From assembly GCF_001886955.1 (NCBI RefSeq), contig NZ_CP016804.1:62001-126000 (forward strand): 64,000 nt of DNA. Reading direction: 5' to 3'. The translations under genes and the position numbers were made by a program. Shown here in pieces: positions 49,099 through 58,098 of this stretch. The first letter of the stretch is position 1. Every line of letters begins with the position of its first letter. Source of the stretch: Halodesulfurarchaeum formicicum (lineage in GTDB: Archaea; Halobacteriota; Halobacteria; Halobacteriales; Halobacteriaceae). The notes beneath the pieces were generated by a model that worked only from the letters and a program-made list of their open reading frames with translations, did no database searches and had not been told where the DNA came from.

Positions 49099-50028
49099 CT
49101 ACATCGACCTCGCCCGGATGAGGACGTCGTCCGGATCGACTGGTTCTTTGAGTTCTTCGACTTCGTTCGCGAGCAGATAGCGACCCATAACCGGGCCAGT
49201 GACGCTGTAATACCGGCCGAGGAGGGTATCCTCCATCTCGTCGACGACGACGGTGGTGTCCAACGCGTCCTGGGCCATCTGCTTTGCCTCGTCCAGGTCG
49301 ATCCCGGTGAGTGATTCGGTCATCTCCCGGTCGAAGATCACGTCCTGGACCTCCCGGCCGTCGTCGAGGACCCCTTTGATGCGCAGGTCGAACTCGCCTT
49401 CGACGTCGCCGTGCTCCGAACAGCGGCCGTTCTGGAGCACTCGGGTGCAGTCCTCGACGGGACAGCGCTTGATGAGCCCGCTCCCGGACTGGATGTCCAC
49501 CAGCGCGCCCTCCATGGTGGTGTCGTTGTTCCCGACCTCGATCTCCTCCTCGAGGTGGGTGATCTCGGTCGTCTTGTTGAGTTTGACCGAGTATCGGCCC
49601 TGGTACTCGTCGGTGACGACGTTGTCCAGGCGATAGACCTCCCCCTCCTCGAGAGATTCGAGGTCGGACTTGGCCCAGGCGGTGAACTTGATGGTCCCAC
49701 TCGCATCGCCGAGCAGGCCAACCTGCCCGACTGCATCGCTGCGGGGCTCCCAGAGTTCGACGACCTGGGCGGTCAGACTGACCCACTCTTCGGGCTGGTC
49801 GATGTCCGCGACCGAGACCTCGGTCTCGCTGCCGGCCGAGAGGTCCTCCCGTTCGAGGCCCGCCTCTTCCAGGTAGTGATTCTCCACGCTGCGACGGGCC
49901 TCGGAGAGTGGGACCTTGTACTCGGTGACGAGTCGGTCCAGCCGGTTGGCCACGTCCTCGATCTGGATGTCCAGGTGTTCGGTGAATTCCTCGTGAATGT
50001 CTTCGGCCGCGGATTGTATGTCGCTCAT
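49099..50028 (-). CDS. rpa3: replication protein A, RPA3 type
   Basis: A 309-residue single-stranded-DNA-binding protein. It has an N-terminal helical part (1-70), an OB fold (about 80-160: VSLTAQVVELWEPRSDAVGQVGLLGDASG), a zinc finger (C189, C194, C203, H206: CPVEDC ... CSEH) and a second OB-like domain. It works in replication and repair together with RPAP3. Length matches haloarchaeal RPA3 rather than RPA1 or RPA2. The start is ATG 50028, preceded by CTTAAAC (50078-50084) on the plus strand as part of a divergent promoter. Confidence 0.92.
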   Translation of the reverse strand: MSDIQSAAEDIHEEFTEHLDIQIEDVANRLDRLVTEYKVPLSEARRSVENHYLEEAGLEREDLSAGSETEVSVADIDQPEEWVSLTAQVVELWEPRSDAVGQVGLLGDASGTIKFTAWAKSDLESLEEGEVYRLDNVVTDEYQGRYSVKLNKTTEITHLEEEIEVGNNDTTMEGALVDIQSGSGLIKRCPVEDCTRVLQNGRCSEHGDVEGEFDLRIKGVLDDGREVQDVIFDREMTESLTGIDLDEAKQMAQDALDTTVVVDEMEDTLLGRYYSVTGPVMGRYLLANEVEELKEPVDPDDVLIRARSM

Positions 50029-50133
50029 GATGGATCGGTCCCCAGTGGGTGACGATGCAAGATAGTCCGCGTTCGTTCTTAAACCTGGGTACCTGGGCGG
50101 GAGGTTGAAAGCCCTCGATCCGGTAGGTGTCCC

Positions 50134-50400
50134 ATGGCGGATCTCGGCACGCTGTTCAAACAGGCGGCTCGCCGGGTGGGCCGCACCGTCGGCGCGGCGT
50201 CGTCGGAGTTCTCGGGCGGGCGCATCGAGGGCACGCTCCCACGCGAGGAAGACGGGCGCGCTCGGATCGTGTGCCGAAAACACGCAGAACGGCGGGCTGT
50301 GCAAATCGACTCGGGACGACCCACTTGCTTCGAGCCCGAGGATCCGGACTGTGAGTCCTGTCTGGCCGATATCGAGGACGGAACCGTCGAAACCTGGTGA
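50134..50400 (+). CDS. small Cys-containing haloarchaeal protein, unknown
   Basis: An 88-residue protein, MADLGTLFKQAARRVGRTVGAASSEFSGG at the start. It has CRKH near residue 47 and CFEPEDPDCESC near 65, so a zinc site is likely. It is divergent from rpa3 and shares a 105-base promoter region with it, which holds a tandem CCTGGGTA/CCTGGGC element (50083-50098). It could act with RPA in DNA repair, but only position suggests that. Confidence 0.7.
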   Translation: MADLGTLFKQAARRVGRTVGAASSEFSGGRIEGTLPREEDGRARIVCRKHAERRAVQIDSGRPTCFEPEDPDCESCLADIEDGTVETW

Positions 50401-50401
50401 G

Positions 50402-50872
50402 TCAGTCCTCGGGTTGGACCCGAACGCGCATCGTGCCGTCGCTTGTGACCCCGACGAGAATGTGCTGTTTCACTTCGCGGCCGGCGATGGCGTCCCCGGC
50501 GGCTTCGCTCACCAGTTTCATCACCTCGGGCGCGGAGTACGGAACTTTCACCCCGGCGTCGTCACAGCCGTCGTAGACCAGGTCCGGCACCTCGTAGAGA
50601 TCCGTCCCGGGATCCACGTCGATCCGGACCGGTGCCTGGAGGGTTTCGGCGAAGGCGACGGTCTCTCTGGCCTTCTCGATGTTGTCCCGGGCGCTGGTCT
50701 CGACTTTCGAGACGTTGGCCCGCGAGGTGCCGAGTTCGTCGGCGATGGCCGCCTGTGGCAGTCCTCGTTCGCGGAGCGCGAGGACCTCTGCCTGTCGTCG
50801 GGTCAACACGCTTTCGGACGGGTCGAAACCGGCCCGGGCCAGGATCGCAGTGACGTCTGGGACCTCGGTCAT
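50402..50872 (-). CDS. Tfx-family DNA-binding protein
   Basis: A 156-residue regulator: N-terminal helix-turn-helix (LTRRQAEVLALRERGLPQAAIADELGTSRANVSKVE, about 22-58) and a C-terminal Tfx domain (LQAPVRIDVDPGTDLYEVPDLVYDGCDDAGVKVPYSAPEVMKLV). In Methanothermobacter Tfx binds the fmdECB promoter; in halophiles its target is unknown. The start ATG 50872 fits; ATG 50881 is possible. Confidence 0.9.
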   Translation of the reverse strand: MTEVPDVTAILARAGFDPSESVLTRRQAEVLALRERGLPQAAIADELGTSRANVSKVETSARDNIEKARETVAFAETLQAPVRIDVDPGTDLYEVPDLVYDGCDDAGVKVPYSAPEVMKLVSEAAGDAIAGREVKQHILVGVTSDGTMRVRVQPED

Positions 50873-50913
50873 TGCCAGCACTTGATCGCCCGGCCCAAAA
50901 AGGCAACCGACGC

Positions 50914-51414
50914 TTAGCTTCCCCAGAAGTTCTCCCGACTGCCCAGTCGCGGATCGTCTTTCGCGCGCGTTTTCCGTTCCTCGGTCGCGTCCTCGGCTTC
51001 CGTCTCGTCATCACTCGTTTCGGCCGTCTCCGCGGTGTCCTCCCCTTCCACCTCCGTGTCTCCATCGTCGCCTGGGGGGCCGTCTAGTTTCTGTTCGAGG
51101 CTCGCACGGGCGTAATTCGATTTTACGGTGTCGACCGTGGCCTCGACCCAGGCTTCGGGCAGCACGCCGTCGACCATGATGACAAAACCGGTCTCCTGGT
51201 GGTGGCCCACACCGGCCCCACTCTCGTGCATGTCGGTGACCTCGACGATTACTTCCTCGCCGGGGACCACCGGGGCGGTCTTCAGGTCCTCGATGGGCTG
51301 GTTGTAGTGTTTGCACCACTCCATCCCGCCCCGGTCCCCGAAGTGCTGACATCCCATGCCGTCGATCTGCTCTGAGAAGTGGGGACAGTCGTCCGCGAGT
51401 GGGCACATCGCCAT
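50914..51414 (-). CDS. TRAM-domain protein with N-terminal Cys/His cluster
   Basis: A 166-residue protein. The first 36 residues hold CPLADDCPHF ... GMGCQHFGDRGGMEWCKHY, a probable zinc or Fe-S site. A TRAM domain follows (about 52-110: GEEVIVEVTDMHESGAGVGHHQETGFVIMV ... GVLPEAWVEATVDTVKSNYARASL), which binds RNA, and then a long acidic tail. Solo TRAM proteins act as RNA chaperones in archaea. A TTTAATGG box (51440-51447) lies about 29 bases upstream of ATG 51414, supporting the start. Confidence 0.85.
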   Translation of the reverse strand: MAMCPLADDCPHFSEQIDGMGCQHFGDRGGMEWCKHYNQPIEDLKTAPVVPGEEVIVEVTDMHESGAGVGHHQETGFVIMVDGVLPEAWVEATVDTVKSNYARASLEQKLDGPPGDDGDTEVEGEDTAETAETSDDETEAEDATEERKTRAKDDPRLGSRENFWGS

Positions 51415-51460
51415 TACAGGCGCATAGCGGCTCAGCCCATTAAACTCCACCGTCCTGGGC

Positions 51461-53065
51461 TCAGATCCCGCTTTCGTCCTGGGCGAGCAGGACGAGCATC
51501 GAGACCCCCGAGACGACGATGAGCACCAGTGCGGGGACCGCCGCATACCGGTAGTAAAGACTCCCGTGGGCGGCCCAGATCATGGTCGCCAGGGTGTCAC
51601 GCCCGATCGGCTGGAGCATGAGCGTCGCCGGGAGCTCCTTCATCGTCGTGAGAAAGACCAGGGCGGCACCCGCGAGTACCCCCGGTGCGATCTCCGGAAA
51701 GACCACTTTCCTGAACGTCCGCCAGGGGCCGGCGTTCAGGGTGCGAGCGGCTTCGGCGATTTGGTCGTCGAACCCTTCCAGGGCCGATCGGGTCGTCCCG
51801 ACCGCCTGGGGGAGAAATCGCACGACGTAGGCGAACACCAACAGCGGGGCCGTCCGGTAGAGCCACGGAGCGGTTGAGGAGCCCAGAAAGACGAGGGCCA
51901 GACCGATGACGACTCCGGGGACGGCAAAGCCCACGTAGGTCCCCCGTTCGAGGAGTCGGCCCAGCCGACTCCGGCCGCTGACTCCGAGATACGCCACGGG
52001 GAGGGCCATCACGCTCGCGACCAGGGCGGCCGCGAGCGAGAACCCGACCGAGTTCAGGGCGTGCTGGGGCTGGAAGGCGAGTGAGGGGACCGCTCCGCCG
52101 GTCCCGCGCACCATCCAGGAGAGGAAAAGGCCCACCGGGAGCAGGATCGTCACCGCACCGAGCAGCCCCACGAGCGCCATCGCCGGGTACCGCAGCCACC
52201 CGAGTTCGATCGGACTCCCTCGTCGGCGGGCGGTCTGCCCGGTGGCGCGACCCGTCCTGGATTCGACGAGGAGGATGACGCCCGCCAGGGTCAGCAACTG
52301 CAGGGAGAGCAACGCCGCATATCCCACGTTGAACGCCTCGCTCTCCATGTAGATGGCACTCGTGAACACGGAGACGCCCATGAACGCCGGCGTGCCGAAA
52401 TCGGACAGCGCATAGAGGGCCACGAGCAGCGCGCCGGCGGAAATCGCGGGCCGGATCTGGGGGAGGGTCACGCGCCGGAAGGCCTCGACGGGGCCGGCGT
52501 CCAGGCTCCGTGCAGCCTCGACCAGCGAGGCGTCCATCGATCGAAGCGCGGCCCGCGTTCCGAGGAACACGTAGGGATAGGTGTACAGCGTGATGACCAG
52601 CACCGCCCCCGCGAACCCGTCGATGCGGGGCAAATTCAGGCCCAGCAGGGAGCCGACCTCACCGTGGCGACCGAACGCCGAGACGAAAGCGAAGGCCCCG
52701 ATGTAACTGGGAATCACCAGTGGCAGGGCGATGACGACGGAGAACAGACGCTGGGCGGGCAGGTCGGTCCGGGTCGTGAGTACGGCCAGTGGCACCCCGA
52801 GCAGCACAGACGCGACTGTCGTCCCCAACACGAGCGCGATACTTCGGGCCCCGATCAGGACGCTGCGGCGGGAACTCAGTAGCTCGATCGCCCGTGCGGG
52901 CTCGACCGTGCCGGCCCGGAGGACGAGCCAGAAAAGCGGGGCGACCACGAGGACGGCGACGAATCCACCGAGCAGGAGCGCCGCCAGATAGAACGGCGAG
53001 TGCGTCTCGCGGAGCTGATCGAGCCTCTGGAACCGTTCGAACAGTCGATCGGGGAGTCGCGGCAT
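51461..53065 (-). CDS. iron(III) ABC transporter permease, FbpB type
   Basis: A 534-residue membrane protein made of two permease halves (about twelve membrane segments). Each half has an EAA loop (VEAARSLDAGPVEAFRRVTLPQIRPA near 185 and AEAARTLNAGPWRTFRKVVFPEIAP near 450), where the ATPase docks. It belongs to the FbpB/SfuB group that carries ferric ions from a binding protein. Its start lies 5 bases from the stop of the binding-protein gene, so the two form one operon; the ATPase is encoded divergently. Confidence 0.93.
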   Translation of the reverse strand: MPRLPDRLFERFQRLDQLRETHSPFYLAALLLGGFVAVLVVAPLFWLVLRAGTVEPARAIELLSSRRSVLIGARSIALVLGTTVASVLLGVPLAVLTTRTDLPAQRLFSVVIALPLVIPSYIGAFAFVSAFGRHGEVGSLLGLNLPRIDGFAGAVLVITLYTYPYVFLGTRAALRSMDASLVEAARSLDAGPVEAFRRVTLPQIRPAISAGALLVALYALSDFGTPAFMGVSVFTSAIYMESEAFNVGYAALLSLQLLTLAGVILLVESRTGRATGQTARRRGSPIELGWLRYPAMALVGLLGAVTILLPVGLFLSWMVRGTGGAVPSLAFQPQHALNSVGFSLAAALVASVMALPVAYLGVSGRSRLGRLLERGTYVGFAVPGVVIGLALVFLGSSTAPWLYRTAPLLVFAYVVRFLPQAVGTTRSALEGFDDQIAEAARTLNAGPWRTFRKVVFPEIAPGVLAGAALVFLTTMKELPATLMLQPIGRDTLATMIWAAHGSLYYRYAAVPALVLIVVSGVSMLVLLAQDESGI

Positions 53066-53070
53066 CGAGT

Positions 53071-54228
53071 TTAGACGGTCATCCCTTCCTCGCGCAGGAG
53101 GTCGATGGCCGGCTCCAGGTCGCCCAGTTCGTTGAGGTCGAAGGTGGGCGGTTCGAGGGCCTCGAGGCTCGGGAGCGGGCCGTCGTACGCCACCCCGTCG
53201 ACGACCGGGTACTCGCCGTTCGTGTCGACGAAGAACTGCTGGCCCTCCACGGCGAGGACGTGGCGGACGAACTCGGCGGCGAGATTCGGCTTTTGGGCTC
53301 CCGAGAGCACTGCGACCCCGGAGACGTTGAACAGGCTCCCCGGGTCGTTCCGGGTGAAGGTCACGTCCAGGGAGATCTCGGGCTGGCTCTCGATGACGCG
53401 GGCGGCGTAGTACTGGTTACCAAGGCCCACGGAGACCTCGCCGTTCGCGACGGCTTCGGCCTGCTGTGTGCCGCTCGAATAAAGGGTGACGTCCTGGTCT
53501 TCGAGGAGGCCCCGAATCCACTCCCGGGTTCGCTCTTCGCCCTCCAGTTCGAGCATGGCGACGATGAACGAGCGGAAGGTGCCGGAGTTCGGGCGGGTGG
53601 AGATCTCGCCGGCAAAGCGCTCGTCCGTGGCGTAGGCGAAGATGTCGGTCGGCAACTCGGACCGACTCCAGGTGTCGCTGTTGAACTGGACCGCTCGCAC
53701 GCGCCCGGAGGCCCCCGTCCACTGGCCGTCGGGATCGCGCTTGTTCTCCGGGACGGCATCCTGAACGTCGGTCGGGAGTGTTCGGGCCAGCCCCTCGGAT
53801 TTCAGTGCCGCGAGCGCGCCCGAGGACTGGGTGTAGAACAGGTCGGCCGGCGTGGACTCCCCCTCCTCCACGAGGCTGTTGAGCTGGGCCTCGTTGCTGT
53901 CGTAGTCCCGGGCGATCGAGAAATCCGGGTAGAACTCCTCGAGCTTCGTGAACAGCGGATCGATCTGATCGCGAGTCCGCCCGGAGTAGACGGTCAACTC
54001 GCCCTCCAGATCACCCAGATCGTCCCAGGTTACTCCCTCCCCGTCGACCGGTTCGCCCTGGGGCTCGTCGGTTTCGAAGGGGTCCGATCCGCCCGAACCG
54101 AGACAGCCGGCCAGCCCGACACTCATCGTGAGGGCGGCCCCGGCGGTCCCGAGCAACCGGCGTCGGCTCCAGGTCCGATCCCGACTCCCCGATTGTGCTG
54201 TCGTATCCGTGTGATCTGTGTCGCTCAT
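53071..54228 (-). CDS. iron(III) ABC transporter substrate-binding lipoprotein, FbpA type
   Basis: A 385-residue secreted protein. The signal peptide is of Tat-lipoprotein kind (SRRRLLGTAGAALTMSVGLAGC, lipidated Cys at residue 42). The mature part is a periplasmic-binding-protein fold with ELTVYSGRTRDQIDPLFTKLEE near 80, DLFYTQSSGALAAL near 140, GLGNQYYAARVI near 265 and EFVRHVLAVEGQQFFVDTNGEYPVV, as in FbpA/FutA proteins that bind ferric iron through Tyr residues. The first iron box lies 8 bases upstream of the ATG. Confidence 0.93.
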   Translation of the reverse strand: MSDTDHTDTTAQSGSRDRTWSRRRLLGTAGAALTMSVGLAGCLGSGGSDPFETDEPQGEPVDGEGVTWDDLGDLEGELTVYSGRTRDQIDPLFTKLEEFYPDFSIARDYDSNEAQLNSLVEEGESTPADLFYTQSSGALAALKSEGLARTLPTDVQDAVPENKRDPDGQWTGASGRVRAVQFNSDTWSRSELPTDIFAYATDERFAGEISTRPNSGTFRSFIVAMLELEGEERTREWIRGLLEDQDVTLYSSGTQQAEAVANGEVSVGLGNQYYAARVIESQPEISLDVTFTRNDPGSLFNVSGVAVLSGAQKPNLAAEFVRHVLAVEGQQFFVDTNGEYPVVDGVAYDGPLPSLEALEPPTFDLNELGDLEPAIDLLREEGMTV

Positions 54229-54235
54229 TCCAGGT

Positions 54236-54251
54236 TTTAGGTCGCCCTAAA
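54236..54251. promoter_or_regulatory. iron-box operator 1 (TTTAGG-TCGC-CCTAAA)
   Basis: A perfect 6-4-6 palindrome of DtxR/IdeR type. It lies between the FbpA-type gene's TATA box (minus strand AAGTATG near 54253-54259) and its ATG at 54228, so a bound repressor would block initiation. Confidence 0.8.
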
Positions 54252-54271
54252 ACATACTTAGGCGTGGCGGT

Positions 54272-54287
54272 TTTAGGCGAACCAAAA
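54272..54287. promoter_or_regulatory. iron-box operator 2, imperfect (TTTAGG-CGAA-CCAAAA)
   Basis: The same layout with one mismatch in the right arm. It lies in the middle of the divergent promoter region, 20 bases from operator 1. Confidence 0.6.
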
Positions 54288-54315
54288 AACGGCGCCGTGC
54301 CCGTATCGGGACGTT

Positions 54316-54331
54316 TTTAGGGCTACCTAAA
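54316..54331. promoter_or_regulatory. iron-box operator 3 (TTTAGG-GCTA-CCTAAA)
   Basis: A perfect 6-4-6 palindrome on the side of the ATPase gene, 47 bases before its ATG, probably over its TATA/BRE region. Spacing from operator 1 is 80 bases centre to centre. Confidence 0.8.
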
Positions 54332-54377
54332 CAAGTGTGGCCAACGACGAACCGAATCCGGCTGCGGATCTCCACCT

Positions 54378-55511
54378 ATGGCAACACACACCTCCTCGCC
54401 CGCCGTCGAACACAGCCACGCGGAACAGGCGGGCACGGAAGCGGCGGCCCGCACGGTTCTCGAACTGGATTCGGTGACGACGGCCTTCGAGGGTGAGCCC
54501 GCCATCGAGGACGTCTCGCTGGCCGTACGCGACGGCGAGTTGCTCTCGATTTTGGGGCCCTCGGGGTGTGGGAAGACCACGGCACTCCGGACGATCGCTG
54601 GGCTCGAAGCCCCCGACTCCGGCCAGGTCGCTATCGGCGGGGAACGGGTCGCGGACGGGACCCGCTCGACGCCGCCAGAGGACCGGGACGTGGGCCTGGT
54701 CTTCCAGGACTTCGCGCTGTTCTCGCATCTCTCGGTGGCCGAGAACGTCGGGTTCGGGATCGAGGACTGGCCGGCGGCCGAACGGACGGCCCGGATCGAG
54801 GAGCTCCTCGATCTCGTCGGCCTGGCCGGGGCCGAGGATCGCTCGCCGACGGACCTCTCCGGCGGACAACAGCAGCGAGTGGCGCTCGCTCGCGCACTCG
54901 CGCCCGAACCGGAACTGTTGCTCCTGGACGAACCCTTCTCCAGCCTGGATCGGGACCTTCGCGAGCGGATGCGCGAGGAAGTGCGGGACATCCTCGACAC
55001 CGCCGGCGTGACCACGGTCTTTGTCACACACGATCAGACTGAGGCCCTCTCCATCTCGGATCGGGTCGCCGTGCTCCACGACGGCCGCCTCGAACAGGTC
55101 GGTCACCCCGAAGCGGTGTTCTCGAACCCGGCGACTCGCTTTGTCGCGAACTTCCTCGGGAACCCGACCTTCCTGGCTGGACAGGTCGAAGACGGGGCCG
55201 TCTCGACGTCGATCGGGCCCATTCCACTGGGACAACTCCCGGGGCTCTCGGCGGCTGATGCCGGCCGGCCGGTCGACGTGATCCTCAGGCCCGACGACGT
55301 GAACGCGGTCGCTGCTCCACCGGACAGCGCCCACGGGACCGTCCACCGTCGCAGTTACGAGGGGTCGACGGTTCGCTACCGCGTGCAGCTGGGTGATGGA
55401 ACCGCCGTCGAAGTGCGACACAACCACACGGCGGGACTGACCCAGGGCGATCCCGTCAGGATCGACCTGATCGCGGACCACGAGTTCGCCTGGTTCCCGG
55501 CCGAGCGTTGA
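54378..55511 (+). CDS. iron(III) ABC transporter ATP-binding protein, FbpC type
   Basis: A 377-residue ATPase. Walker A is GPSGCGKTT (about 59), the signature [15 protein letters not shown] (about 160), Walker [13 protein letters not shown] and the switch His VTHDQTEAL. The C-terminal TOBE/OB regulatory domain (about 255-370) includes VILRPDDV and [17 protein letters not shown], as in FbpC/CysA ATPases. It is divergent from the binding-protein and permease genes, with the three iron boxes between. Note that a 533-codon antisense frame overlaps it and is a shadow. Confidence 0.93.
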   Translation: MATHTSSPAVEHSHAEQAGTEAAARTVLELDSVTTAFEGEPAIEDVSLAVRDGELLSILGPSGCGKTTALRTIAGLEAPDSGQVAIGGERVADGTRSTPPEDRDVGLVFQDFALFSHLSVAENVGFGIEDWPAAERTARIEELLDLVGLAGAEDRSPTDLSGGQQQRVALARALAPEPELLLLDEPFSSLDRDLRERMREEVRDILDTAGVTTVFVTHDQTEALSISDRVAVLHDGRLEQVGHPEAVFSNPATRFVANFLGNPTFLAGQVEDGAVSTSIGPIPLGQLPGLSAADAGRPVDVILRPDDVNAVAAPPDSAHGTVHRRSYEGSTVRYRVQLGDGTAVEVRHNHTAGLTQGDPVRIDLIADHEFAWFPAER

Positions 55512-55554
55512 CCGGTGCGTAACGGTTTTGAGCGTTTGTCGACAATCCCACACC

Positions 55555-55911
55555 ATGAGCCAGGACCCCGATGACGACCGTCTGGAGGAGCTTCGCGAGC
55601 AGAAACTACAGGAGCTACAGGAACAGCAGGGCGGCGGCGACGGTGGCCGCGAGGAGGCCATGGAGGCCCAGCGCGAGCAGGCCGAGGCCCAGCGGAAGGC
55701 GGTGCTCCGCCAGCATCTCACCGACGGGGCTCGCAAGCGACTCAACACGGTCAAGATGAGCCGCGAGAGCTTCGGCGAGCAGGTCGAACAGCAGATCGTC
55801 GCGCTGGCCCAGTCCGGCCGACTGCGCGAGAAGATCGACGAGGAAAAGATGAAAGAGTTGCTGCGCGAGATGAAACCCGACTCGAAGAGCTTCAACATCT
55901 CGCGGCGGTAG
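55555..55911 (+). CDS. PDCD5-family DNA-binding protein
   Basis: A 118-residue protein: a charged N-terminal helix rich in Glu/Gln ([21 protein letters not shown]), then a three-helix core with [42 protein letters not shown], and the C-terminal [12 protein letters not shown], the PDCD5/TFAR19 signature. Archaeal members bind DNA and are abundant; a link to translation has also been reported. It lies 43 bases after the ATPase and 42 bases before hisS. Confidence 0.93.
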   Translation: MSQDPDDDRLEELREQKLQELQEQQGGGDGGREEAMEAQREQAEAQRKAVLRQHLTDGARKRLNTVKMSRESFGEQVEQQIVALAQSGRLREKIDEEKMKELLREMKPDSKSFNISRR

Positions 55912-55953
55912 GCAAGGGACAGGTACAAGCGCCGGGTGGCCCAACTCGGCTCT

Positions 55954-57252
55954 ATGTACGACCGGCTGAAGGGATTTCGTGATTTTTACCCCGAGGAGAT
56001 GGCCGCCCGTCGGGCGATGATCGACACGCTGGAGGCCACCGCGTCCCAGTACGGGTTCCGGGAGGTCGGCACCCCGGCACTGGAGCGGACCCAGATGTAC
56101 GTCGACAAGAGCGGCGAGGAGATCGTCGAGGAACTGTACGCCTTTACCGACGACGGGGGCCGCGAGGTCGCCATGACCCCGGAACTGACCCCCACCGTGG
56201 CCCGCATGGTCGTGGCGAAACAGCAGGCACTCACGAAGCCGATCAAGTGGTACTCGACCCGCCCCTTCTGGCGCTACGAGGAGCCCCAGCAGGGTCGATT
56301 CCGCGAGTTCTACCAGCTCAACGCCGACATCTTCGGCTCCACGGCCCCCACGGCAGACGCCGAGATTCTCGCCTTCGCGGCCGACGCCATGACCGCGCTG
56401 GGCCTGACCGCCGCGGACTTCGAGTTCCGCATCTCCCACCGGGACATTTTGGGTGGCCTGCTCGAATCGATGGGCGGTGACGTGGACACCCGGGCCGCGA
56501 TCAGGGCCGTCGACAAAAGCGAGAAGATCGAGCGGGCCGCATACCACGATCTGCTCGTCGACGCCGGCCTCTCCCGGGAGCAGGCCGTCGAGTTCGAGGC
56601 CCTCCTTGAAAATGGGGACCTCGACGAACTAATCGAGTTCGCCGGCACCGACCGCGTCGAGGCGGCTGTCGAGAACCTCAGAGCGGTCCTCGCGGCCGCG
56701 GAGGATTTCGGTGTCCGGGAATACATCACCCTCTCGCTGGAGACGGCCCGCGGTCTGGACTACTACACGGGGGTCGTCTTCGAGTGCTTCGACTCGACCG
56801 GGGACGTCTCCCGGGCGGTCTTCGGGGGTGGGCGCTACGATGACCTGATCGAGAGCGTCGGTGGCCAGCCCACCCCCGCGGTGGGTGTCGCGCCCGGACT
56901 GGCACCGCTCTCGCTGCTCCTCCAGCGGGCCGGCGTCTGGCCCGAGGAGGCCCTCTCGACGGACTATTACGTCCTCCAGATCGGGGACACGCGGTCCGAG
57001 GCGGCCCGGATCGTCAGGGCCCTTCGCGAGCGGGGCCACGTCGTCGAGACCGACGTCTCGGAGCGCTCGTTCGGCGCGCAACTGGAGTACGCGGACTCGA
57101 TCAACGCCGAGACGGTCGTCATCGTCGGCGAGCAGGACCTCACCGAGGGGATGGTCACGGTCAAGGACATGGCCTCGGGTGATCAGGCCCAGGTCCCGAT
57201 CGAAGCGTTCCCCGGCGACCACGAGGCCCCGCGCCTCGCGGACTTCGAGTAG
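55954..57252 (+). CDS. hisS: histidyl-tRNA synthetase HisS
   Basis: A 432-residue class II synthetase charging tRNA-His (tRNA at 47.4 kb). Motif 1 is near EVGTPALERTQMY, motif 2 is STRPFWRYEEPQQGRFREFYQLNADIF, the His-specific loop is GLDYYTGVVFECFD and motif 3 is GVAPGLAPLSLLLQ. A C-terminal anticodon-binding domain follows (TDYYVLQIGDTRSEAARIVRAL). GTG 55936 would add six residues; a GTACAAG stretch 27 bases before ATG 55954 favours the latter. Confidence 0.97.
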   Translation: MYDRLKGFRDFYPEEMAARRAMIDTLEATASQYGFREVGTPALERTQMYVDKSGEEIVEELYAFTDDGGREVAMTPELTPTVARMVVAKQQALTKPIKWYSTRPFWRYEEPQQGRFREFYQLNADIFGSTAPTADAEILAFAADAMTALGLTAADFEFRISHRDILGGLLESMGGDVDTRAAIRAVDKSEKIERAAYHDLLVDAGLSREQAVEFEALLENGDLDELIEFAGTDRVEAAVENLRAVLAAAEDFGVREYITLSLETARGLDYYTGVVFECFDSTGDVSRAVFGGGRYDDLIESVGGQPTPAVGVAPGLAPLSLLLQRAGVWPEEALSTDYYVLQIGDTRSEAARIVRALRERGHVVETDVSERSFGAQLEYADSINAETVVIVGEQDLTEGMVTVKDMASGDQAQVPIEAFPGDHEAPRLADFE

Positions 57253-57258
57253 GAGCGC

Positions 57259-58074
57259 ATGCGGGCCTACCGGGTTGCCTACGACGGCCGGGCCTACCAC
57301 GGCTTTCAGCGCCAGCCGTCGCTTCCAACCGTCGAGGGCGCACTCTTCGACGCCCTCGCGGACCACGGCATCGAATTCGAGGGCGCCCCGTCGAAATATG
57401 CGGCGGCCGGCCGGACCGATGCTGGGGTCTCGGCATTGGCCCAGACGATCGCCTTCGACGCACCCGCGTGGCTCTCGGCCCAAGCGTTCACCGCCTACTT
57501 GCCCGAGGACGTGCACGTCTGGGCCAGCACGCCGGTCCCGGCTGACTTTCACGCGACCCACCACGCCCGGTGGCGGGAGTACACCTACCTGCTACACGCC
57601 CCCAGCGACGATCCGGAGCGCCGGGCCGAAATCGAGGCCAGGCTCGCCGGCGAGCACGACTTCCACAACCTCGCGGCGGCGGATGCGGGCACGGTTCGAG
57701 ACCTCTCGGTCCGAAGTGATCGGACGGGCGATTACCTCCGGGTCCGGGTCCGGGCGGGTGGGTTCCCGCGACAACTCGTCAGACGGCTGCTCGCGCTCTA
57801 CGACCGGGTGCTCCGTGGCGAGCGCGATCTCGCTTTCATCGATCGCGTGCTCGCCCCTGAACCATTGCCCGGGCCCGAGGGCTTCCCGCCTGCGCCAGCC
57901 TATCCCCTCGTTCTGACCGGGGTGGACTACGACCAGTCTTTCGACACCGACCCGGATGCGGTCGAGGCGGCCCGGACTGTGTTCGAGCGGCGCGCTCGTG
58001 CGGACCGAACCCGGGCCGCCGTCGGTCGAACCCTCCAGCAGGGGATCGGCGGGTCGACTGGCGACAACCCTTAA
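57259..58074 (+). CDS. truA: tRNA pseudouridine synthase TruA
   Basis: A 271-residue enzyme making pseudouridine at positions 38-40 of tRNA. The catalytic Asp is in AAGRTDAGVSALAQ (about D58), with the N-terminal YDGRAYHGFQRQP and the C-terminal FPRQLVRRLLAL. It starts 6 bases after hisS, so the two are co-transcribed: a tRNA-centred pair. Archaeal TruA proteins are the same length. Confidence 0.95.
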   Translation: MRAYRVAYDGRAYHGFQRQPSLPTVEGALFDALADHGIEFEGAPSKYAAAGRTDAGVSALAQTIAFDAPAWLSAQAFTAYLPEDVHVWASTPVPADFHATHHARWREYTYLLHAPSDDPERRAEIEARLAGEHDFHNLAAADAGTVRDLSVRSDRTGDYLRVRVRAGGFPRQLVRRLLALYDRVLRGERDLAFIDRVLAPEPLPGPEGFPPAPAYPLVLTGVDYDQSFDTDPDAVEAARTVFERRARADRTRAAVGRTLQQGIGGSTGDNP

Positions 58075-58098
58075 CCCCGCGCCCGTACCACGGCGGGT

